Shown here piece after piece: positions 1-8,469 of a stretch of DNA of 18,766 bases. The notes below the pieces were generated by a model. That model was not told where the DNA came from. It made no database searches and was given only the letters and a program-made list of their open reading frames with translations. The position numbers and the translations under genes are program-made. Source of the DNA: an uncultured Oscillospiraceae bacterium (GTDB taxonomy: Bacteria > Bacillota > Clostridia > Oscillospirales > Ruminococcaceae); assembly GCA_934408835.1 (NCBI GenBank), contig CAKRVU010000005.1, forward strand, positions 1 to 18,766, read 5' to 3'. Numbering within the stretch: position 1 is the stretch's first letter; each line of letters begins with the position of its first letter.

Positions 1-31
1 TCAGACGCGCTCCCAGCTGCGCCACGCCCCC
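1..31 (-). tRNA. tRNA gene, 5' half only (cut by window edge)
   Basis: Read on the minus strand from position 31, this segment folds as the 5' half of a tRNA. It has a 7-nt acceptor strand GGGGGCG, then TG, a D stem GCGC/GCGC closed over the loop AGCTGGGA, one G, and a 5' anticodon-stem strand TCTGA at the window edge. Spacing matches canonical positions 1-31, including A14 and G18G19. The anticodon lies outside the window, so the amino acid is not determined. The GG-rich acceptor and AGCTGGGA loop are common in alanine tRNAs, but that is only a guess. Confidence 0.8.
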
Positions 32-138
32 AAGAAAACGCTTTTCTAATGCGAGACATGATTGATTCATCATCTGATATGTTGCACAATCCATACATAT
101 TGCTCAAACAACAATACTATCAAATCACTCTGATAAAT

Positions 139-166
139 ATTATAGCATGTTTTTTGCAAAATGCAA
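139..166 (-). promoter_or_regulatory. Promoter reading toward the tRNA
   Basis: On the minus strand there is a perfect TATAAT (139-144) preceded by TGC, an extended -10 element. A weak -35 TTGCAT (161-166) lies 16 bp upstream. Transcription would start near 132, just past the ribF stop, and reach the tRNA after about 100 nt. The -35 overlaps a small palindrome, TTGCA-TTT-TGCAA. The sequence supports a stable-RNA promoter separate from the ribF operon. I see no strong terminator after ribF. The stretch 32-138 holds no gene that I can support. Confidence 0.55.
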
Positions 167-173
167 GTCTTTT

Positions 174-1091
174 TTAAAAAAATTTCTGATTTTCCCAAAT
201 TTTTTTCGCGTTGTCAATATCCAATGCTATCGCCTGCCGCAATGCGTCCAAAGACGAGAATGTCTTCTCTTCACGAAGATAATCGAATAAAGCCACCGTG
301 ACCATTCGCCCATACAAATTCCCCCGGTAAAATGGAATGTGCGTTTCTACCACTGGAGCTCCACCCAATTGCACGGTGGGCTTTCGCCCAATATTCGTCA
401 CACCCATATGCCATCCATCTTCCAGTTGAACCGCGGAGGCGTATACGCCGTATTTTGGAACCAACCGCGCCGGAAAAAATTCCTGATTGATGGTAGGAAT
501 TCCAATGCTATGTCCAATTTTCTTGCCATAAACCACCTTGCTGGAAATGGAATAGGGGCGCCCCAACAGCAAATTGGCGTCCCGAATTCTACCATCGAGC
601 AATGCGCGTCGGATTTTGGAGGAACTGACAAGCTCCCCCCGACGTTCTACCGGCGGGCAAACAATCGTTTCAACTCCATTCTTCTGCGTCCATCGCTGTA
701 AATCCTGTACATTTCCGGCAGCGTTTTTGCCAAAACGGAAGTTCGCTCCGCATACAACTCGTTTTGCGGAAAGCTGCCGCAATAAAATTGATTGCACAAA
801 CTCCAAAGCGTCCATTTCTCGCATTGTAGAAAACGGCGGAGCAACAACGGCGGAAATTCCTTTTTCCTCTAAAAATTGTCTCCGCTCCAGATCAGAAAAC
901 AAAATCCCTTCTTTTCCCTTTGCGGGTGGAAGATCCTCTGAAACCCGAAAAGTAAACACAACCGGAAGGAGTGGCGTTGACTTAACAGCCTGCTCTAACA
1001 CCGCAGCATGCCCTAAATGCACCCCATCAAAAAAGCCAAGTGCAACCGCCGTTGGTTCCAAAAAATGAGGAATCCGGTCATACGCCAGCAT
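174..1091 (-). CDS. ribF: Bifunctional riboflavin kinase / FAD synthetase RibF
   Basis: Makes FMN from riboflavin and ATP, then FAD from FMN and ATP, in the cytosol. Positions below are numbered from an upstream ATG at 1100 (308 aa). The N-terminal adenylyltransferase domain shows GFFDGVHLGH (22-31), CGANFRFG (117-124) and SSSKIR (159-164). The C-terminal kinase domain shows PTIN (202-205), GVTNIGRKPTV (233-243) and the expected active-site Glu in VETH (251-254). Length is normal for the family. The ATG at 1100 overlaps the truB stop as ATGA, but GGAGG sits only 1 nt from it. The in-frame ATG at 1091 has the same GGAGG at 10 nt, so I prefer 1091 (305 aa). Last gene of the rimP-nusA-infB operon, an arrangement common in Firmicutes. 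Confidence 0.95.
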   Translation of the reverse strand: MLAYDRIPHFLEPTAVALGFFDGVHLGHAAVLEQAVKSTPLLPVVFTFRVSEDLPPAKGKEGILFSDLERRQFLEEKGISAVVAPPFSTMREMDALEFVQSILLRQLSAKRVVCGANFRFGKNAAGNVQDLQRWTQKNGVETIVCPPVERRGELVSSSKIRRALLDGRIRDANLLLGRPYSISSKVVYGKKIGHSIGIPTINQEFFPARLVPKYGVYASAVQLEDGWHMGVTNIGRKPTVQLGGAPVVETHIPFYRGNLYGRMVTVALFDYLREEKTFSSLDALRQAIALDIDNAKKIWENQKFF

Positions 1092-1096
1092 TCTTT

Positions 1097-1990
1097 TCAT
1101 CCCTCCGATAACGCTTCCATAAACAATTTGTCTACTCGCAATTTTCCCTGCCTCTCAGAGGCAAGTCCCAAAAACATTTCAGTTCCATAAACAGCAGCTC
1201 TCCCGGAAAAGTTGGGCACCTCCGAAAGTTCAAGAGGAACGCCGTTGGAAAACATCCGTTCCATCTTACCCGAAAGATGCAAAGCAGGAAGCCCAGAAAA
1301 CAAGGTGTGAACTGGAACAACGTGAGAATTGATAGTTCCTTCCCTGCAAAAAGTCTCAATCTGGTCAAGCGTGAGAGAATCATTCAGTGAAAAACCGCAT
1401 GCTTTTGTTCTCACCAGCCCGGTCAGAATTCCACCGGTTCCCAACGCCTGTCCAAGATCGTCACAAAGGCTTCGGACATAAGTTCCTGCCGAGCAGGAAA
1501 CAGAAAAGCTTCCCATTTGAGTATCTTCATTAAATGAAAGGAGCGCAAGCTGATAAATCGAAATACGCCTCGGGGAACGCTCAATCGTCTTTCCCTCTCT
1601 GGCCAGCCGATAAAGAGGAACCCCGTCTTTCTTAATGGCAGAATACATCGGCGGAAGCTGCCAATGTTCCCCCATAAAGGCGCCGAGCGCCTCTTTCACT
1701 TCCGGATAGGTTGCCTTTTCTTGATGCTGTTTTAACGTGGTTCCGGTACAATCCAGTGTATCCGTTTCCAGACCCAACTGAAAAGACGCGCGATACTCCT
1801 TGTCATGATCTGGTAGAAAAGAGATCGCCTTAGTTCCCTTTCCCAAAAACACCGGAAGCACTCCTGTCGCCATCGGATCCAACGTTCCCGAATGACCCAG
1901 CTTTTTCATCTTCAGTATACCGCGCAGCTTGGCTATCACATCAAAGGAGGTGAACCCCTCCGGCTTATTGACGCACAAAACTCCATCCAT
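1097..1990 (-). CDS. truB: tRNA pseudouridine-55 synthase TruB
   Basis: Isomerises U55 of the T loop of tRNAs to pseudouridine. The N terminus has the family pattern GVLCVNKPEGFTSFDV. The catalytic motif GHSGTLDPMATGVLP contains the nucleophile Asp38 (counted from the ATG at 1990). A C-terminal PUA-like part follows after about residue 230. A longer reading from GTG at 2005 (302 aa) is possible. However, an AGGTGG SD at 2002-2007 overlaps that GTG and sits 11 nt before the ATG at 1990. That ATG also overlaps the nrnA stop as TAATG, which suits coupled translation. At its 3' end the gene carries the SD for ribF. Confidence 0.95.
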   Translation of the reverse strand: MDGVLCVNKPEGFTSFDVIAKLRGILKMKKLGHSGTLDPMATGVLPVFLGKGTKAISFLPDHDKEYRASFQLGLETDTLDCTGTTLKQHQEKATYPEVKEALGAFMGEHWQLPPMYSAIKKDGVPLYRLAREGKTIERSPRRISIYQLALLSFNEDTQMGSFSVSCSAGTYVRSLCDDLGQALGTGGILTGLVRTKACGFSLNDSLTLDQIETFCREGTINSHVVPVHTLFSGLPALHLSGKMERMFSNGVPLELSEVPNFSGRAAVYGTEMFLGLASERQGKLRVDKLFMEALSEG

Positions 1991-2937
1991 TACAATGTCA
2001 ACCACCTGTCTGCCGCCTCACACAGCTGTCTTTTTACCTCTTGGGCTGTTCCAGATAGAGTGCACCCGGCGGCGCGAATATGCCCACCGCCCCCGAACTG
2101 ACGGCAAAAGGCGGAAGCGTCCGCTTCCTCTGAAGTGCGGACAGATACTTTATAACTGCCTTCTTGCTGTTCCTTCACCATGATTGCTATCCGTACTCCC
2201 TGAATAGAACGAAGAATTGCCGGAATCCCATCAAAATCAGAAGGAACCGCACCGGCATCCAAAAATTCAGACCTGGTAAGCTCGGAAAATGCAATTTGCC
2301 CATCATGGAACAGTGAGAGTTTTTCAAGTACCTTCTGCTCCAAGCGCAATCGTCCCAATGATTTCATTTCAAATAATCTTCGATTGATTTCCGACGCCTG
2401 CGCCCCACATTCCATTAAAGCCGCCGCTATCCGATGCGTTTGCGGCGTACAGTTGGAGTACCGAAAGCACCCGGTATCAGTACAGATTCCGGTATACAGG
2501 CAATTCGCTATCTGTTGCGACAAATTCACATTCATCCGTTGTAAAAGAGAAAAAACAATTTCCGCAGTCGCCGCCGCCCTTTCGTCCAGAAGGAATCGCG
2601 TTGCCTTTACCGAATTGCAGCCATGATGATCAATGCAAAGGGCAATCGTCTTGGCATATTCCTCCAGATTTGCTCCCATCAGTTGCGGCGAAGCAATGTC
2701 AACAGTGACCGGCGTTCCCTCCCGTTCTCCAAATGCCGAATCGGGGTACAGATAGGAAAACGACTCCGGCCAGTCATCCTGGCACAGAACGTTCACTTTT
2801 TTTCCGAGCGCTGTAAGTCCATAATACAGTGCAAAAGCGCTTCCCACCGTATCACCGTCAGGCGATTTATGGCAAATCAAGAGCAATTCAGGTTGTTCCA
2901 GCAGGAATTTTGCCGCCTGTTCCATGCAATCTATCAC
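1990..2937 (-). CDS. nrnA: DHH/DHHA1 phosphoesterase, NrnA-like (nano-RNase / pAp phosphatase)
   Basis: A 315-aa DHH-family phosphoesterase. Metal-binding motifs are CHKSPDGDTVGS (22-33), Asp80 in TVD, and the DHH triad at 103-105. The C-terminal DHHA1 motif GGGGH is at 282-286. This architecture and length match NrnA/YtqI, which degrades 2-5 nt RNAs and dephosphorylates pAp. In Firmicutes such genes often sit between rbfA and truB, as here. The GTG start at 2937 overlaps the rbfA stop as GTGA. A GGAG site 5 nt upstream fits this GTG, whereas the next ATG (2925) would be 17 nt away. Activity on pAp versus RNA or cyclic dinucleotide products cannot be told from sequence, although the operon favours RNA turnover. 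Confidence 0.88.
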   Translation of the reverse strand: MIDCMEQAAKFLLEQPELLLICHKSPDGDTVGSAFALYYGLTALGKKVNVLCQDDWPESFSYLYPDSAFGEREGTPVTVDIASPQLMGANLEEYAKTIALCIDHHGCNSVKATRFLLDERAAATAEIVFSLLQRMNVNLSQQIANCLYTGICTDTGCFRYSNCTPQTHRIAAALMECGAQASEINRRLFEMKSLGRLRLEQKVLEKLSLFHDGQIAFSELTRSEFLDAGAVPSDFDGIPAILRSIQGVRIAIMVKEQQEGSYKVSVRTSEEADASAFCRQFGGGGHIRAAGCTLSGTAQEVKRQLCEAADRWLTL

Positions 2938-3287
2938 GATTTCTCCCCCCGAAGTTCCTGGAACATTTGATCCAATTTGGCGCTGTACTCCATCGAATCA
3001 TCCGGTAAAAAACGAAGTTCGGGCGCTTTGCGTAAATGCAGCCGGTTAGAAAGCTCCCGGCGGAGCCTTCCGCTGGCTCGCGACAAGCTCTCAACAGCCT
3101 GCGTTGCAACCTCAATTCCCTCCATTGCGCTGATATATACCTTTGCAAAGGAACCATCGTCCGCCATTTCCACACGCACTACGCTCACCATATGATCTCG
3201 AATCCGCGGATCCTTCAATTCTCGAATCAACAAGGCAAGCTCTCTAAGAAGATCCTCTGACAAACGCGCCGCTTTCAATCCTGACAT
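2934..3287 (-). CDS. rbfA: 30S ribosome-binding factor A (RbfA)
   Basis: A 117-aa single KH-like-domain protein that binds immature 30S subunits and helps 16S rRNA 5'-end maturation, notably in the cold. The sequence has the family pattern: an N-terminal helix (RLSEDLLRELALLIRELKDPR), the strand VSVVRVEMADDGSFAKVYIS, and the C-terminal LRRELSNRLHLRKAPELRFLPD followed by a helix. Length is normal. It starts with ATG at 3287, and GGGAG is about 10 nt upstream. The stop overlaps the nrnA GTG start by 4 nt, and infB ends 30 nt upstream. The infB-rbfA pair is a classic conserved linkage. Confidence 0.95.
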   Translation of the reverse strand: MSGLKAARLSEDLLRELALLIRELKDPRIRDHMVSVVRVEMADDGSFAKVYISAMEGIEVATQAVESLSRASGRLRRELSNRLHLRKAPELRFLPDDSMEYSAKLDQMFQELRGEKS

Positions 3288-3317
3288 CCTGCATCCACTC
3301 CCTTTTTTCTTATTTTG

Positions 3318-5840
3318 TTACGATTCCGTGTATTCCTCTATTTGGAAGGACTCAAAGATGTCCCCTTCCTTGATATCGTTGAATTTTTCCAATCCGATAC
3401 CGCATTCAAAGCCCTTTGCAACCTCTTTGACATCGTCTTTAAAACGTTTCAAGGAGCGAATCTGATCTTCGGTAATGACAATACCGTCCCGCACCAATCG
3501 AATCTGTGCTGAGCGAACTACCCGACCTTCCAATACATAACAACCTGCGATAGTGCCCACGCTCGAGATTTTATAAACCTGACGCACCTCGGCGCGACCC
3601 AATGCGACCTCTCTGGTTTTAGGCGCAAGCATTCCCTTCATCGCCTGCTTCAAATCATCAATGGCGTCATAAATCACACGATACAAGCGTATTTCCACTT
3701 CGTTTTGCTGCGCTTCTTCTTTTGCCACTGCGTCTGGACGAACGTTAAAGCCAATTACAATCGCGTCCGAAGCGTTAGCAAGCATAATATCCGATTTATT
3801 CACAGCGCCGACCGCACCGTGAATAACGTGCACCTTCACCTCTTCGTTGGAAAGCTTTTCAACCGACTGACGAATCGCCTCTACAGAACCCTGTACATCC
3901 GCTTTTACCACTACGGCAAGTTCCTTGCGCTCCCCTTCCTCGATCTGATGGAATAAGTTGTCCAAGGTGACTTTTTTATAAGCGGAAAATTGTTCTTCTT
4001 TCTTTTGATACTTCCGTTTGTCAACAAGTTCTCTGGCTAATTTTTCATTTTCTACCGCACGGAAAGCTTCTCCGGCAGTTGGAACCTCGACCAATCCGGT
4101 AATTTCGACCGGTGTAGAGGGTCCTGCCGTCTTCACCGCTTTGCCCTGATCGTCCAACATAGCGCGCACCCTACCAACAGAGGTGCCTGCAATAATCACG
4201 TCTCCCGTATGAAGCGTCCCGTTTTGCACCAACAGAGTGGCAACCGGACCCCGGCCTTTATCCAAATAAGCCTCAACGACAGCGCCCTTTGCAAGACGAT
4301 CCGGGTTGGCTTTTAGCTCCTTCACCTCGGCTACCAATTGCACCATTTCCAGCAGCTCGCTGATTCCTTCACCGGTTTTTGCCGAAACGGGGACACAGAT
4401 AACGTCGCCTCCCCACTCCTCTGGAACCAAACCATACTCGGTCAATTCCTGCTTCACGCGATCGGGATTTGATTCCGGCTTATCCATCTTGTTGATGGCG
4501 ACAATCATGGACACGTCCGCCGCCTTGGCGTGATTGATTGCTTCCACTGTCTGAGGCATTACGCCATCGTCAGCCGCAACCACCAGGATAGCAATATCGG
4601 TCATATTCGCGCCGCGCATACGCATAGCGGTAAACGCCTCGTGTCCTGGCGTATCCAAAAATGTGATATCCTCCTGGTTCGGCAAATGAACTCGATAAGC
4701 GCCAATATGCTGCGTAATGCCGCCAGCCTCGTTTGCTGTCACAGACGCGTGACGGATCTTATCGAGCAGACTCGTTTTCCCGTGGTCAACGTGTCCCATA
4801 ACAACTACAACAGGACTTCGCCGTACTAAGTCCTTCTCGTCGTCCTCTTGTTCGTCAAACAGCCGTTCTTCAATGGTGACAACTACTTCTTTTTCCACCT
4901 TGGCACCCAGCTCTTCAGCTACCAGCAACGCGGTATCAAAGTCGATGATTTCGTTCATACTCACCATAACGCCCAGCGGTATCAGCTTTTTAATTACCTG
5001 GCTGGCTGTCACCTTTAACCTCTGCGCCAACTCAGATACCATAATCTCATCCGGGATGCTAACTTTTAATTGCTGCTTCCGCGCCCGCTCCAAGGCAAGC
5101 CGCTGCAGCTTCTGCGCCTCGGTCTCCCTCTTGCCAAACTGCTGCTTAGAACGCGCCGAACGTTGATTGAGTTTTTGCTTCCTAGCAACGCCATCTTTGA
5201 TTTTATGAGTTTTATTGGTCGGCGCAATATTCTCGTACCGCTCATTATATTTGTCCAAATTGACCTGTACTGTACGTGTGTCGACATGACTGACCTTTTT
5301 TTCCTTCTGCGGCTGAATCTTCTGGGTATCCTGTCTGGTCATATCCGGCTTGAGAGAAATGGTCTGCGTCATCTTTTTCTTCTTCTTTTTTTCTGCCGCG
5401 TTCTGTTTTCCTTTTTTCGCGTCGGCACTCGAATTCGGTTTAGAATTTGATTCTACGCCGGAAGATGTTTTCGACTCCGTTTTGGACGTCTTTTTAGAAG
5501 CCGGCTTCGAAGCGGATTTTGACGTTGTTTTAGCAGCTGTTTTGGAAACTGTCTTAGAAGGCGTTTTATCACCGGAAGAATTTTGCTGTTTCGCCTTCTT
5601 TTTCGGCGCCGCTTCCGCCTTTTTCTCTTTGACCGCGTTTGCAGAAGCAAAATAGGCGTCAAAATTAGATACCTGATTTTTCTGCGAAAAGTAATCGAGA
5701 ACTACATTGACTTCCTCTTCGGTCAGCAACGCCCCTTTCGCCTTTTTCTCCTTAAAATATTTCTCTATTAATTCGAGAATGTCCTTTGCGGGGACATTCA
5801 AATCCTTTGCAAGTTCGTTGACTTTGTATTTGACTGTCAT
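3318..5840 (-). CDS. infB: Translation initiation factor IF-2
   Basis: An 840-aa GTPase that places fMet-tRNA on the 30S subunit and promotes 50S joining. Residues 1-60 form an IF2-N helical domain. Residues about 70-260 are a low-complexity basic linker rich in Lys, Ser and Thr. A second IF2-N-like domain spans about 262-315. The G domain has G1 GHVDHGKT (349-356), the switch-I region [10 protein letters not shown] (373-382), G3 DTPGH (396-400) and G4 NKMDKP (450-455). Beta-barrel domains, a SVEAIR-type domain and the C-terminal fMet-tRNA-binding domain follow. The ATG at 5840 overlaps the ylxQ stop as ATGA, and GGAGG lies 10 nt upstream. It lies fifth in the operon. All GTPase signature residues are intact. 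Confidence 0.98.
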   Translation of the reverse strand: MTVKYKVNELAKDLNVPAKDILELIEKYFKEKKAKGALLTEEEVNVVLDYFSQKNQVSNFDAYFASANAVKEKKAEAAPKKKAKQQNSSGDKTPSKTVSKTAAKTTSKSASKPASKKTSKTESKTSSGVESNSKPNSSADAKKGKQNAAEKKKKKKMTQTISLKPDMTRQDTQKIQPQKEKKVSHVDTRTVQVNLDKYNERYENIAPTNKTHKIKDGVARKQKLNQRSARSKQQFGKRETEAQKLQRLALERARKQQLKVSIPDEIMVSELAQRLKVTASQVIKKLIPLGVMVSMNEIIDFDTALLVAEELGAKVEKEVVVTIEERLFDEQEDDEKDLVRRSPVVVVMGHVDHGKTSLLDKIRHASVTANEAGGITQHIGAYRVHLPNQEDITFLDTPGHEAFTAMRMRGANMTDIAILVVAADDGVMPQTVEAINHAKAADVSMIVAINKMDKPESNPDRVKQELTEYGLVPEEWGGDVICVPVSAKTGEGISELLEMVQLVAEVKELKANPDRLAKGAVVEAYLDKGRGPVATLLVQNGTLHTGDVIIAGTSVGRVRAMLDDQGKAVKTAGPSTPVEITGLVEVPTAGEAFRAVENEKLARELVDKRKYQKKEEQFSAYKKVTLDNLFHQIEEGERKELAVVVKADVQGSVEAIRQSVEKLSNEEVKVHVIHGAVGAVNKSDIMLANASDAIVIGFNVRPDAVAKEEAQQNEVEIRLYRVIYDAIDDLKQAMKGMLAPKTREVALGRAEVRQVYKISSVGTIAGCYVLEGRVVRSAQIRLVRDGIVITEDQIRSLKRFKDDVKEVAKGFECGIGLEKFNDIKEGDIFESFQIEEYTES

Positions 5841-6169
5841 AAACTCCCTGCCTCCTTCAGTAATTCGACATCTGCCGATAGACTGTGTTGTATCAAATTT
5901 GCCAGTTGATCATCTGCCACTGCCATAATTCCAACCCGCTTCGCCGATAAAAATTGCGTTTCTTCCATCGTATAGGGCAACCGATATACCGGTACGCTTG
6001 TTCGCTTTGCCCGATATAAAATTTCCTTTTGCGTTTTGCTGGATAAATCGGATGTCAACAGCAGGAGTTTCACTTTATCCTGCGCCAGCGCAGTCGTTGC
6101 CGCGTCAAAACCAAGCTCCAATTTTCCAGCCCGTCGGCAAAGACCAAGATTGGATAACAATTTATTCAT
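5837..6169 (-). CDS. ylxQ: L7Ae/L30e-family RNA-binding protein YlxQ
   Basis: A 110-aa protein with the L7Ae fold pattern: N-terminal [19 protein letters not shown], the hydrophobic strand [11 protein letters not shown], and the C-terminal [15 protein letters not shown]. Family members such as YbxF and YlxQ bind kink-turn RNA. The cellular target of YlxQ is not settled. It is encoded between ylxR and infB, as in Bacillus subtilis and other Firmicutes. Its ATG overlaps the end of ylxR by 8 nt, and its stop overlaps infB by 4 nt, so translation is probably coupled through all three. An AGAGGGG SD lies about 10 nt before the ATG. Confidence 0.88.
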   Translation of the reverse strand: MNKLLSNLGLCRRAGKLELGFDAATTALAQDKVKLLLLTSDLSSKTQKEILYRAKRTSVPVYRLPYTMEETQFLSAKRVGIMAVADDQLANLIQHSLSADVELLKEAGSL

Positions 6170-6437
6170 TAAGCTGCAACCCCTCTTTCAGGCTTTCGAT
6201 CACAGCGTCTGGAATTTTACTGCGAAGATTCTGTTCCAAACGTCGCTTTTTGAGCGCCTTTTTCAGGCATTCGGAGCAGCGGCAAAGATACGCGCCTCTG
6301 CCGGGCGCCTTTCCCAGGTGGTCAATCACAATCTCACCATCCGGTAATCGCACTACCCGAATCAACTCCTCTTTCGGTCTCCTTTGTGAACATCCAACAC
6401 AACGTCTGACCGGAACGCTCTTGTTCTCCTTCACCAC
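6162..6437 (-). CDS. ylxR: YlxR (DUF448) family RNA-binding protein
   Basis: A 91-aa member of the YlxR family, recently linked to RNase P binding in B. subtilis and renamed RnpM there. That function is established knowledge, not visible here. Sequence signatures are RRCVGC (11-16), basic residues after it, GRGAYLC (46-52) and a second Cys pair C54/C57. These give a CxxC-like pair set that could hold metal or simply be structural. The start is GTG at 6437, and a second GTG follows directly at 6434. A GGAGG about 7 nt upstream, just after the nusA stop, supports this region as the start. Encoded directly after nusA, as in most Firmicutes. Confidence 0.9.
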   Translation of the reverse strand: MVKENKSVPVRRCVGCSQRRPKEELIRVVRLPDGEIVIDHLGKAPGRGAYLCRCSECLKKALKKRRLEQNLRSKIPDAVIESLKEGLQLNE

Positions 6438-6452
6438 TTAACGACCTCCAAG

Positions 6453-7727
6453 TCAGATCTCTTCTTGTTCCAGCATTTGCTCAACCTCAATACAGTGAAG
6501 GTCGTATTCCTCCATTTCAGCCTCCGAGGTTTGTGCAGGAGACTGATTCGAGCGCTCTTGAACGGCCGCCGCTTCCTTCTCGTTCATCGCTTCCCGACGC
6601 GCCGCTTCTTTCTCCGCCATTCTCAATTCCAGCTTCTCTCTCAAACTGCTTTCGCTGTCTTCTCCGTAAAAACCGCTTTGAGGGCTAATATCAATTTTAT
6701 AGCCGGTCAACCTAGCTGCAAGCTTTGCGTTTTGACCGCGATTGCCAATAGCAAGAGAAAGCTGATTATCGGGAACGCTGACGAAGGCAACCCGTTCTTT
6801 CCTTTGTTTGTCCTCCAAAATGACAGCCTCTACCACTTTAGCCGGTGCCAAGGCTTCCCGGATGTATTCTTCTGGATTCTCACGGTAAGGGATCACATCA
6901 ATCTTTTCGCCGCCAAGCTCTTGTACAATTTGATTAATTCGGATCCCCTTCGCGCCGATACAAGAGCCGACCGGATCGAGATTTTCCTGATGACTTTGTA
7001 CCGAAATCTTGGTGCGTAGACCGGCTTCCCTGGCGATTCCCTTTACCTCAATCAAGCCGCTATGGACTTCCGGCACCTCCAGTTCAAGCAATTTTCTGAC
7101 CAATCCCGGATGAGTTCTGGAAATCTTCAGCGCACAGTGCCGTTCGTTTGAGGTGAGATTCACTGCATAAACGCGAACAGTCTCTCCCACCTCAAAATGA
7201 TCGTTTGGAAGCTGTTCGTTAGCGAATAGCATCAGTTGATGATTTTCAACGCTTAAAAGTACATTTTTGTTTTCCGGATCGACCTTTTCCACCCGCGCCG
7301 AAATGATCTCTCCAACCTTGTCGCCCATCTGCGCGGTCAGCTGTTCCCGTTCGGCTTCCCGCAAACCCTGTCGAATCTGCTGTTTGGCTGCCTGTGCCGC
7401 AATCCGACCAAGCTGTTTCGAATCGACGTCAATTTCAATCGGCTCGCCTACACGCGCGTATTTGGAATGATTGAGCGCCGCCTCCAGCAAAATTTCATTT
7501 GCAGGGTTTGTCAATTCATCGACAACCATTTTGCGGTAAGACACCTTCATCTGCGCCATGTCCGGATCGAACACCACGTCAACCTGATCCACTCCGGCAT
7601 ATTGCTTGCGCACAGCCACTGTAATAGCATGTTTAATTTTCTCAGCCAAATACTCCGGATCCAGTCCTTTGTCCTTTGCCATCATATCGAGTGCTTCAAA
7701 GAATTCTTTGTTTTTCATTTTTTCCAA
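6453..7727 (-). CDS. nusA: Transcription elongation/termination factor NusA
   Basis: A 424-aa RNA polymerase-binding factor that modulates pausing, intrinsic termination and antitermination. In order: an N-terminal RNAP-binding domain (about 1-130), an S1 domain (about 135-205) and KH1 with GAKGIR (258-263). KH2 follows with GNRGQNAKLAARLTG (328-342), then an acidic, Glu-rich tail (about 355-424). As usual for Firmicutes, the proteobacterial AR repeats are missing. The start is ambiguous. TTG at 7727 has AGG 6 nt upstream, whereas ATG at 7718 gives the more family-like N terminus MKNKEFFEAL but has a distant SD. rimP lies 30 nt upstream. NusA may control its own operon through the leader hairpin at 8266-8294. 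Confidence 0.96.
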   Translation of the reverse strand: MEKMKNKEFFEALDMMAKDKGLDPEYLAEKIKHAITVAVRKQYAGVDQVDVVFDPDMAQMKVSYRKMVVDELTNPANEILLEAALNHSKYARVGEPIEIDVDSKQLGRIAAQAAKQQIRQGLREAEREQLTAQMGDKVGEIISARVEKVDPENKNVLLSVENHQLMLFANEQLPNDHFEVGETVRVYAVNLTSNERHCALKISRTHPGLVRKLLELEVPEVHSGLIEVKGIAREAGLRTKISVQSHQENLDPVGSCIGAKGIRINQIVQELGGEKIDVIPYRENPEEYIREALAPAKVVEAVILEDKQRKERVAFVSVPDNQLSLAIGNRGQNAKLAARLTGYKIDISPQSGFYGEDSESSLREKLELRMAEKEAARREAMNEKEAAAVQERSNQSPAQTSEAEMEEYDLHCIEVEQMLEQEEI

Positions 7728-7757
7728 TTCAGCCCTTCTATAATCATTTTTATCGTT

Positions 7758-8231
7758 TTATTCCAAATCCAAATCATCTGCTCGTTTTACATAAGCGCAA
7801 TCAGACAGAGAAAAGTGATAAACTCCCTCCGAGGTATCCAGTGCAAATTTGGTTTTATCCACCGAGCAAAGCGTCCCGTAAAATTCCCGTACGCCGTCGA
7901 CCGGTCGAATTAATTTTACCACAACCGGCTGCCCTACGGACGCAAGCAAGTGCGCCTCCTTTCGCAGCCGCCGTCCAAGCCCCGCCGAAGAAACCTCCAA
8001 AAAGTAGCTCTGCTCAATCGGATCCGCCTCGTCCAAAAGCTCCGATAACGGTCGGCTGACCGCTTCGCAATCCTCGATCGTGACAGAACGTCCTTTACCA
8101 TCGAGATAAATCCTTAAATACCAATTGCTTCCTTCTTTTTCAAAGACAACGTCCCACAAAAGAAGACCCTGCTTCTCCACAATCGGGCGTGCCAAAGCAG
8201 CTGTAATCTGCGCAACGGTTTCTTTCGCCAT
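7758..8231 (-). CDS. rimP: Ribosome maturation factor RimP
   Basis: A 157-aa protein needed for 30S subunit assembly. The N-terminal alpha/beta domain carries LLLWDVVFEKEGSNWYLRIYLD and the conserved acidic IEDCEAVSRPLSELLDE. The junction EVSSAGLGRRLR follows, with the usual Ser-Pro-Gly signature here read as Ser-Ala-Gly. A small SH3-like C-terminal domain (about 90-155) comes last. The ATG at 8231 has GGGGGA about 6 nt upstream. It is the first gene of the operon and follows a leader of about 80 nt with a terminator-like hairpin. Length and position before nusA are as expected. Confidence 0.93.
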   Translation of the reverse strand: MAKETVAQITAALARPIVEKQGLLLWDVVFEKEGSNWYLRIYLDGKGRSVTIEDCEAVSRPLSELLDEADPIEQSYFLEVSSAGLGRRLRKEAHLLASVGQPVVVKLIRPVDGVREFYGTLCSVDKTKFALDTSEGVYHFSLSDCAYVKRADDLDLE

Positions 8232-8265
8232 TCTCTTTCCCCCATCCCATTCAAACTACAAGACA

Positions 8266-8294
8266 AAAGGCCGGATTCACGCAACCCAGCCTTT
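8266..8294 (-). terminator. Leader hairpin before rimP-nusA, attenuator-like
   Basis: In the untranslated leader a 12-bp stem can form. The arms are AAAGGCTGGGTT (8283-8294) and AATCCGGCCTTT (8266-8277), with loop GCGTG and two G-U pairs. It is followed by TGTCTTG, so the U tract is TTTTGTCTTG, which is interrupted and weak. It sits about 20 nt after the predicted transcription start and 34 nt before the rimP start codon. An imperfect U tract is the type that depends on NusA in B. subtilis, and nusA is the second gene downstream. Whether it terminates is an inference. Confidence 0.55.
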
Positions 8295-8319
8295 CATCAT
8301 ACATTCTATTTCTATTTAC

Positions 8320-8348
8320 ATTATATTACATTGCCACCTTGATGTCAA
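8320..8348 (-). promoter_or_regulatory. Consensus sigma-A promoter of the rimP-nusA-infB operon
   Basis: Read on the minus strand: -35 TTGACA (8343-8348), a 17-bp spacer and -10 TATAAT (8320-8325), all matching the sigma-70/sigma-A consensus exactly. The predicted start of transcription is near 8313. It is the only strong promoter I see for the nine-gene operon. Confidence 0.85.
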
Positions 8349-8408
8349 GTATTTTTTTGATTTTTCGTTACCGAATACGAGCAACCGCTTCTTTTCTAAA
8401 AAACAGGG

Positions 8409-8437
8409 TTTATTTTTTTGTCAAAATGCAATATAAT
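8409..8437 (+). promoter_or_regulatory. murC: Putative murC promoter
   Basis: A perfect -10 TATAAT lies at 8432-8437. At 17 bp spacing the -35 is weak (TTTATT, 8409-8414). A closer TTGTCA (8418-8423) is only 8 bp away and cannot serve. Transcription would begin near 8444, about 26 nt before the ATG, leaving room for the SD only. It is divergent from the rimP promoter, with about 60 bp between the two -35 regions. Confidence 0.5.
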
Positions 8438-8469
8438 AAAATCAAACGAAGAATCGGAGGAAGGTAACT

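Noticed and set aside
574..1068. Long plus-strand frame opposite ribF
   Set aside because: Antisense to a clearly conserved ribF coding sequence, with no SD or family pattern.
5350..5655. Long open frame on the plus strand opposite the infB linker
   Set aside because: It is a shadow of the Lys/Ser/Thr-rich infB linker. The Phe/Glu-rich product simply mirrors its codons.
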